DNA from: Propionibacterium sp.
Lineage (GTDB): Bacteria > Actinomycetota > Actinomycetes > Propionibacteriales > Propionibacteriaceae
Direction of reading: 5' to 3'
Length of the DNA: 8,616 nucleotides
Assembly: GCA_012837465.1 (NCBI GenBank)
Contig: DURG01000045.1
Coordinates: 1 to 8,616 of the forward strand
The notes beneath the pieces were generated by a model that made no database searches, had not been told where the DNA came from, and saw only the letters and a list, made by a program, of their open reading frames with translations. Position 1 is the stretch's first letter; each line of letters begins with the position of its first letter. The position numbers were made by a program, and so were the translations under genes. This document shows, piece after piece, positions 5,064-8,616 of this stretch.

Positions 5064-7460
5064 TCAGTCGCGCCAGACGGGGACGTCGCGGGGCTCGTGC
5101 GGCACTTCCTGCCAGACGACGATCGACCACGGCGCCACCGTGGTGGTCTCCTCCATGATCATGCCCTCACCCTCGTTCCAGTGGTTGTGCGCGGGCTCCG
5201 CCCAGCTGGCGGTGTCGATGAGGCGACGGCGCACGTTGCCCTCGGCCGGCGGGGGGACGACGAAGTCGATCGGGACGTCGGCCATGTTGACCATCATCCA
5301 GAAGTCGTCGCCAGGGTTGTTGATGCAGATCGACACGGCGCGGTCGCCCTCTTCGGGGTACCCCTCGCCCGACGGCGTGTGGAACAGGTAGGACACGTCC
5401 CGGTTGTCGGGAATGAGGTCGCCCCAGGCGCGCTGCTGCAGCGACTCGTGGCGTTGGCGCAGGTTCGCGATGAACGTGGCGAAGCGGAACAGGCCGTTGG
5501 CGTCGTCCTGATTGTCGAACTGGCCGAAGTTGTCGTGGTAGTTCGCGTCCACGCCTGCGCCGACGTCGGCCAGGTGGGGGGTCGCCGTCGGGATCATGGC
5601 GTAGTTGTTCAGCATCGCCACGGAGTCGAGCGCCCAGGGGTTGTTGTTGCCGTTCTGGGTGCGGCCGAACTCGTCGCCGGCCACGATCATCGGCACGCCG
5701 CGACTGAAGAACAGGATGGTCCAGAGGTTGCGCACGCGCTGGCGGCGCAGCGCCTGGTCGCCGCCGGAGTCCCAGGACAGGTTGTTGTCCGAGCCGCCGT
5801 CGGAGGGGCCGAACGGGAACTGCTGGCCGTTGTTCTTCTCCTGGTAGCTGACGAGGTCGACCATGTTGAACCCGTCGTGCGCGTCGACGAAGTTGATCGA
5901 CTTGTGCGCGCCGCCAGAGTCGTGGAAGTGGTGGTAGTCGCCGTTGAGCATGTCGAGGAAGTCGACGGTGTTGCCATCGCCCTTGGTGAAGCGGCGCACG
6001 GCGTCGCGGTAGCGGCCGTTCCACTCGCCCCAGCCGTGTGGGAAGTTGCCCACCTCGTAACCCCAGAGGTCCCACGCCTCGGCGATGACCTCGATGCGCT
6101 CCTCCTTCGCGAAGGCCGCGATGTCGACGAGCAGCGGGTGGTCGGTGAAGAAGCGCTTCTGCCTGGCCCAGTCGTCGGGGGCGGCGTCGTCGGGCTTGCG
6201 GCCCAGCACGGTGGCCAGGTCGAATCGGAAGCCGTCGACGGCCATGTCGTGGGTCCAGTAGCGAAGGGAGTCGAGCACGAGGTTGCGCGACGCCGTCGAT
6301 GAGAAGTTGAGCTGGTTCGTCGAGCCGGTGGCGCCATCGACCAGGATGAAGTCGCTGGTCATCTGGTAGTAGTCCGCCGTGGCAAAGCCGCCCAGCGACG
6401 TGAAGCCGGTGGTGTTGACGTCGCCGTGCCAGTTGCCGCCCTCGGCGGAGTGGTTGTAGACGACGTCGAGGTAGACCTCCATGCCCACCTCGTGGAAGGC
6501 CGACACCATCTCCTTGAACTCGCGGGTGGGGCCGCCGTGGCTGCGGTCCGCCGCGTACTCACGGTTGGGCGCGAAGTAGCTCAAAGTCATGTAGCCCCAG
6601 GCGTTGGTGTAGCCCTGGCGGGCCGTCTCCGACGCGTTGGTCTGGTGCAGGGGCAGCAACTCGACGGTTGTGACGCCCAGCGCCTTCAGGTAGGGCGCCA
6701 TCATCCCGGCGCCCTTGTAGGTGCCGCGGTACTCGTCGGGGATGTTCTCGACGCCCTCGAAGCCGGGCTCGCCCTGCAACAGGTCGCCGAGCTGGCACGA
6801 GGAGGGGTGCCCGGTGAGCTGCTGGACGGAGGTCTCGTAGATGGCGGCCTTCTCGCCGGGCAGGTGCGGCTTCGGGGCCACCGGGGTGTCGTCGGTGATG
6901 ACGACGCCCTTGGGCACGAGGCGCGCGGTGTCGATGGAGCGACGGGTGACCCGCTCCCCCGAGCCGGGCCCCGCCGTGGCGGTGCCGCCGGCCGCGGGCG
7001 ACGGGTCGATCTCGTCGCCGCCGGTGCCGAACATCGCATCTATGCCGTGGTGGAGGATGCTGTCGGAGTAGACGTTGTGGGTGATCTCGCGGGCGTAGGG
7101 GTCGAAGAGCACCTTGTTGGGGTTGAACCGGTTGCCCTGCTCGTCGAGGTCGGCGATGAAGCCGTCCTCGGTGCCGGGGGCCCAGGTGTCGACGTGGGGC
7201 CAGTTGGGGCCCCAGACGCGGTAGCCGTACAGGGCGCCCAGCGGCAGGCCCTGGATGTTGGCGCGCCAGATCCCGTCCTCGCCCAGCGCGGGCAGGAACG
7301 TGTGCGAAGCGTCGGAGCCGAGCGCCTCCGGGTAGATCTCCAACTGGACGCGGGTGGCCGCCGGGGCGTACACCGCGAAGGTGATGCCCTCGGCCGACGG
7401 ATGGGCCCCGAGGGGCCACTGCGCCGTCGCCCAGCTGGATTCGTCAAGTGCGATGACCAT
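5064..7460 (-). CDS. Glycogen debranching enzyme / isoamylase-type alpha-1,6-glucosidase (GH13)
   Basis: A 798-residue enzyme that hydrolyses alpha-1,6 branch points in glycogen or related glucans. An N-terminal carbohydrate-binding (CBM48/isoamylase-N) domain covers about 12-125 (ITFAVYAPAATRVQLEIY, YGYRVWGP). The GH13 barrel runs from about 200 to 680, followed by a C-terminal beta domain. The four conserved regions are intact: DVVYNH (332-337), DGFRFDLA with nucleophile Asp414, VIAEAWD with acid/base Glu461, and VDAHDG with Asp529. Segments such as YRGTYKGAG, WGYMTLSYFAPNREYA, and FGPSDGG after region IV recall Pseudomonas isoamylase more than E. coli-type GlgX, so I give no symbol (glgX/treX are alternatives). 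There is no signal peptide, which implies intracellular glycogen. A low-complexity Gly/Ala/Pro/Ser stretch (about 146-168) interrupts the linker before the barrel. No other glycogen gene is adjacent. ATG 7460 lacks an SD. Confidence 0.93.
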   Translation of the reverse strand: MVIALDESSWATAQWPLGAHPSAEGITFAVYAPAATRVQLEIYPEALGSDASHTFLPALGEDGIWRANIQGLPLGALYGYRVWGPNWPHVDTWAPGTEDGFIADLDEQGNRFNPNKVLFDPYAREITHNVYSDSILHHGIDAMFGTGGDEIDPSPAAGGTATAGPGSGERVTRRSIDTARLVPKGVVITDDTPVAPKPHLPGEKAAIYETSVQQLTGHPSSCQLGDLLQGEPGFEGVENIPDEYRGTYKGAGMMAPYLKALGVTTVELLPLHQTNASETARQGYTNAWGYMTLSYFAPNREYAADRSHGGPTREFKEMVSAFHEVGMEVYLDVVYNHSAEGGNWHGDVNTTGFTSLGGFATADYYQMTSDFILVDGATGSTNQLNFSSTASRNLVLDSLRYWTHDMAVDGFRFDLATVLGRKPDDAAPDDWARQKRFFTDHPLLVDIAAFAKEERIEVIAEAWDLWGYEVGNFPHGWGEWNGRYRDAVRRFTKGDGNTVDFLDMLNGDYHHFHDSGGAHKSINFVDAHDGFNMVDLVSYQEKNNGQQFPFGPSDGGSDNNLSWDSGGDQALRRQRVRNLWTILFFSRGVPMIVAGDEFGRTQNGNNNPWALDSVAMLNNYAMIPTATPHLADVGAGVDANYHDNFGQFDNQDDANGLFRFATFIANLRQRHESLQQRAWGDLIPDNRDVSYLFHTPSGEGYPEEGDRAVSICINNPGDDFWMMVNMADVPIDFVVPPPAEGNVRRRLIDTASWAEPAHNHWNEGEGMIMEETTTVAPWSIVVWQEVPHEPRDVPVWRD

Positions 7461-7472
7461 GCTTCGATTGTC
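7461..7472 (-). promoter_or_regulatory. -10-like hexamer of the debranching-enzyme gene
   Basis: Reading leftwards, GACAAT (complement of 7472-7467) is followed by CGAAGC and the ATG at 7460, with no SD. A second candidate, TAGAAT (complement of 7492-7487), lies 26 nt before the ATG and overlaps the dyad at 7476-7491; it would give a short leader. I cannot choose between them from sequence alone. Confidence 0.35.
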
Positions 7473-7475
7473 GCA

Positions 7476-7491
7476 AGAATCGAGCGATTCT
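7476..7491. promoter_or_regulatory. Perfect 7-2-7 inverted repeat (candidate operator) in divergent spacer
   Basis: AGAATCG (7476-7482) and CGATTCT (7485-7491) are exact reverse complements around AG. The dyad starts 15 bp upstream of the debranching-enzyme ATG and overlaps the TAGAAT hexamer, so a bound protein would block that promoter. The surrounding spacer (about 7470-7545) is strikingly AT-rich for this window. Sugar-responsive LacI-type repressors often control glucan genes through dyads of this size, but the identity of any regulator here is inference. Confidence 0.4.
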
Positions 7492-7582
7492 ACACAAACG
7501 TACTAGCCACAGGCATTTTAACGTTACTATTTCTAGCCCGATTTGACGCTCGACCCGGCCCCGCGCGGGGGGCCGCGACCGC

Positions 7583-7594
7583 TAAGCTCGGAGG
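7583..7594 (+). promoter_or_regulatory. -10 element TAAGCT of the HAD gene (leaderless candidate)
   Basis: TAAGCT (7583-7588) fits the actinobacterial -10 pattern TANNNT and lies 6 nt before the ATG at 7595. GGAGG (7590-7594) abuts the ATG with no spacing, so it could not work as a normal Shine-Dalgarno sequence for this start. A leaderless mRNA starting at the ATG is the best reading. Confidence 0.5.
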
Positions 7595-8221
7595 ATGTAC
7601 AAGCACGTCTTCTGGGACCTCGGCGGCACGCTGGTCGACACCTACCCCGCGCTGGACGAGGCGCTCGCCGACGTGGTGCGCAGCCACCGGCAGCGCCTGC
7701 AGGACTCCGAGGTCTCGAAGCTGACGCGGCGCTCGACGGGCGAGGCCATCGAAGCCCTCAGCGAGCGGTTCGGCATCCCGGCTGAGGAGTTCGAGGCGGC
7801 CAACGCCCAGCTCAAGCGCCGCTGGGCCAGCGCCCCACCGCCCAGGATGGCCGGCGCGCGTGCGCTGCTGGACGACATCAGCGCCGCCGGGGGGCTCAAC
7901 CTCGTGGTCACGCACCGCGACCGGGCATCGGCCCAGACGCTGCTGCAGGGCCTCGACCTCAAGGTGGACGACCTCATCTCCACCTCTGACGGGTTCCCGC
8001 GCAAGCCTGATCCGGAGATGTACCGCACGATGCTGGAGCGCCACGCGCTCGACCCGACGGATTGCCTCGCCGTCGGCGACCGTCCCATCGACGCGGAGGC
8101 CGCCATGGCGGCTGGGCTCACGGCGGCGATCCTCGAGTCGCCCGAGGCCCGCGTCGACGACGAGGCAAAGTATTCTGTCGCGGCCCTCGAGGAACTGCGC
8201 CCCCTTCTCGCCCTTGGGTGA
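7595..8221 (+). CDS. HAD-superfamily hydrolase with variant motif I (phosphoglycolate phosphatase-like)
   Basis: A 208-residue cytoplasmic HAD hydrolase of the subfamily IA type, with an alpha-helical cap between motifs I and II (about 15-85). Motif I is FWDLGGTLVDT (6-16): nucleophile Asp8 is present, but the second Asp of the usual DxDGT pattern is Gly10. Motif II is VVTHRD with Thr106, motif III is RKPDP with Lys137, and motif IV is VGDRPIDAEAA with Asp162 and Asp166. The three remaining motifs being intact argues for a working phosphotransfer site, though the usual general acid/base is missing. The substrate is unknown; phosphoglycolate phosphatase-like is only a family label. The gene stands alone, divergent from the debranching enzyme across 134 bp and convergent with the gene at 8300-8616. 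The start rests on motif I lying at residue 8, normal for the family. Confidence 0.9.
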   Translation: MYKHVFWDLGGTLVDTYPALDEALADVVRSHRQRLQDSEVSKLTRRSTGEAIEALSERFGIPAEEFEAANAQLKRRWASAPPPRMAGARALLDDISAAGGLNLVVTHRDRASAQTLLQGLDLKVDDLISTSDGFPRKPDPEMYRTMLERHALDPTDCLAVGDRPIDAEAAMAAGLTAAILESPEARVDDEAKYSVAALEELRPLLALG

Positions 8222-8253
8222 AGGGTTGTGAACCGAACTCGGTACGGAAGTCC

Positions 8254-8272
8254 TCAGCCAGCGAGGCGCTGA
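8254..8272. terminator. Short hairpin between convergent genes
   Basis: CAGCG (8259-8263) pairs with CGCTG (8267-8271) around a 3-nt loop; TCAGC (8254-8258) can instead pair with GCTGA (8268-8272). It sits in the 78-bp spacer between the HAD gene stop and the stop of the leftward gene. The stem is short and lacks a T-run, so this is a weak terminator candidate. Confidence 0.3.
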
Positions 8273-8299
8273 CTCTCACGGTCGAACCAGCCGCCGCGG

Positions 8300-8616
8300 T
8301 TAGAGCGTGGTCTTCCAGCGGTCGACGAGGTCCTTGAGGCTGGTGTAGAGCCCCTCGAAGCGATCCTTCTGCCCCGAGTCGCTGAGCGCCTGGTCCACCC
8401 TGGACAACGCGTCGCTCGCCTGCTGGTCGCTGCCGTCGCGCAGCGCCTTGGACAGGTCGCGCAGGCCCGCGTCGATCTCCTTGCGGTACCGGTTGTCGAG
8501 GGTGCCGCCGGTCATGGCGTCCTGCACGGCCCCGCTCAGCCGGTCGGCCGCGGATTCGACGGCGGCCGCAGCATCCTCGGCGTTCGCAGCCGGCGGCGGC
8601 GCCTGGGTGGTGCGCG
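8300..8616 (-). CDS. C-terminal part of an unidentified helical protein
   Basis: The leftward frame ending in TAA (8302-8300) is open to the window edge, giving about 104 residues; the ATG at 8527 is therefore probably internal. The visible part opens with RTTQAPPPAANAED, a Thr/Pro/Ala-rich linker. It continues as an amphipathic, charged, probably all-helical segment (AAAAVESAADRLSGAV, DNRYRKEIDAGLRDLSKALRD, QASDALSRVDQALSD) and ends DLVDRWKTTL. A proline-rich linker followed by a helical tail is typical of extracytoplasmic C-termini of actinobacterial Ser/Thr kinases or of lipoproteins, but nothing here proves either. Codon use matches the neighbours, so I regard it as real coding sequence of unknown function. 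Confidence 0.65.
   Translation of the reverse strand, partial: RTTQAPPPAANAEDAAAAVESAADRLSGAVQDAMTGGTLDNRYRKEIDAGLRDLSKALRDGSDQQASDALSRVDQALSDSGQKDRFEGLYTSLKDLVDRWKTTL

Noticed and set aside
4323..6302. 659-codon open frame on the + strand over the lipid kinase and debranching genes
   Set aside because: Antisense shadow; valine/arginine/histidine-rich translation with no recognisable domain, while the opposite strand encodes two clear enzymes.
6426..7724. 432-codon + strand frame running into the HAD gene region
   Set aside because: Antisense to the debranching enzyme and in a different frame from the HAD gene, whose motif I starts at its own ATG.

Overview
This is a GC-rich chromosomal segment with the look of a free-living actinobacterium. 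Codons mostly end in G or C, several genes seem to start without a Shine-Dalgarno site just downstream of a -10-like hexamer, and the short intergenic repeats contain TGGTTGAGC / GAGCGTGTCG type words. The order Propionibacteriales is a guess from overall feel only. I see eight protein genes (two cut by the window edges) and no RNA gene, CRISPR array, complete insertion sequence or phage gene. The content is mostly housekeeping and metabolic. I found no convincing new multi-gene system; the second-look items are regulatory and structural.

Layout: 1-122 (-) is the first 40 codons of a secreted protein. It diverges from ald (360-1481, +), an alanine dehydrogenase with all expected catalytic residues. 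Their shared 237-bp spacer holds a perfect 7-2-7 inverted repeat at 265-280. A gene-free stretch of about 614 bp (1482-2095) follows. It contains a roughly 113-bp imperfect palindrome straddling the ald stop, a 21-bp direct repeat pair with a 10-bp inverted repeat, and an inverted partner of the first repeat just before the next gene. Then comes an ArsC-family reductase (2096-2458, -), divergent from a membrane-anchored protein with an N-terminal CxC and TIMP/NTR-like features (2559-3152, +). A near-perfect 43-bp palindrome (3182-3224) lies between that gene and the convergent DUF4126 membrane-protein gene (3242-3844, -).

Upstream of DUF4126 on the same strand are a diacylglycerol/sphingolipid-kinase-type lipid kinase (3939-4919, -) and a large GH13 debranching enzyme (5064-7460, -) that resembles isoamylase more than classical GlgX. 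Hairpins and separate -10-like elements between these three genes suggest individual transcription units, not a tight operon. The debranching gene is divergent from a HAD-family phosphatase (7595-8221, +) whose motif I has Gly where the second Asp is usual. Their spacer is unusually AT-rich for this window and carries another 7-2-7 dyad (7476-7491). The window ends in the helical C-terminal part of an unidentified protein (8300-8616, -).

The genes have no obvious joint pathway: alanine catabolism or NADH balance, thiol-linked redox, membrane lipid phosphorylation, glycogen/alpha-glucan debranching and a small phosphatase. The most coherent window-wide signal is the recurring start architecture: a NANNNT hexamer 6-7 nt before ATG with no usable SD in five genes, consistent with leaderless mRNAs.
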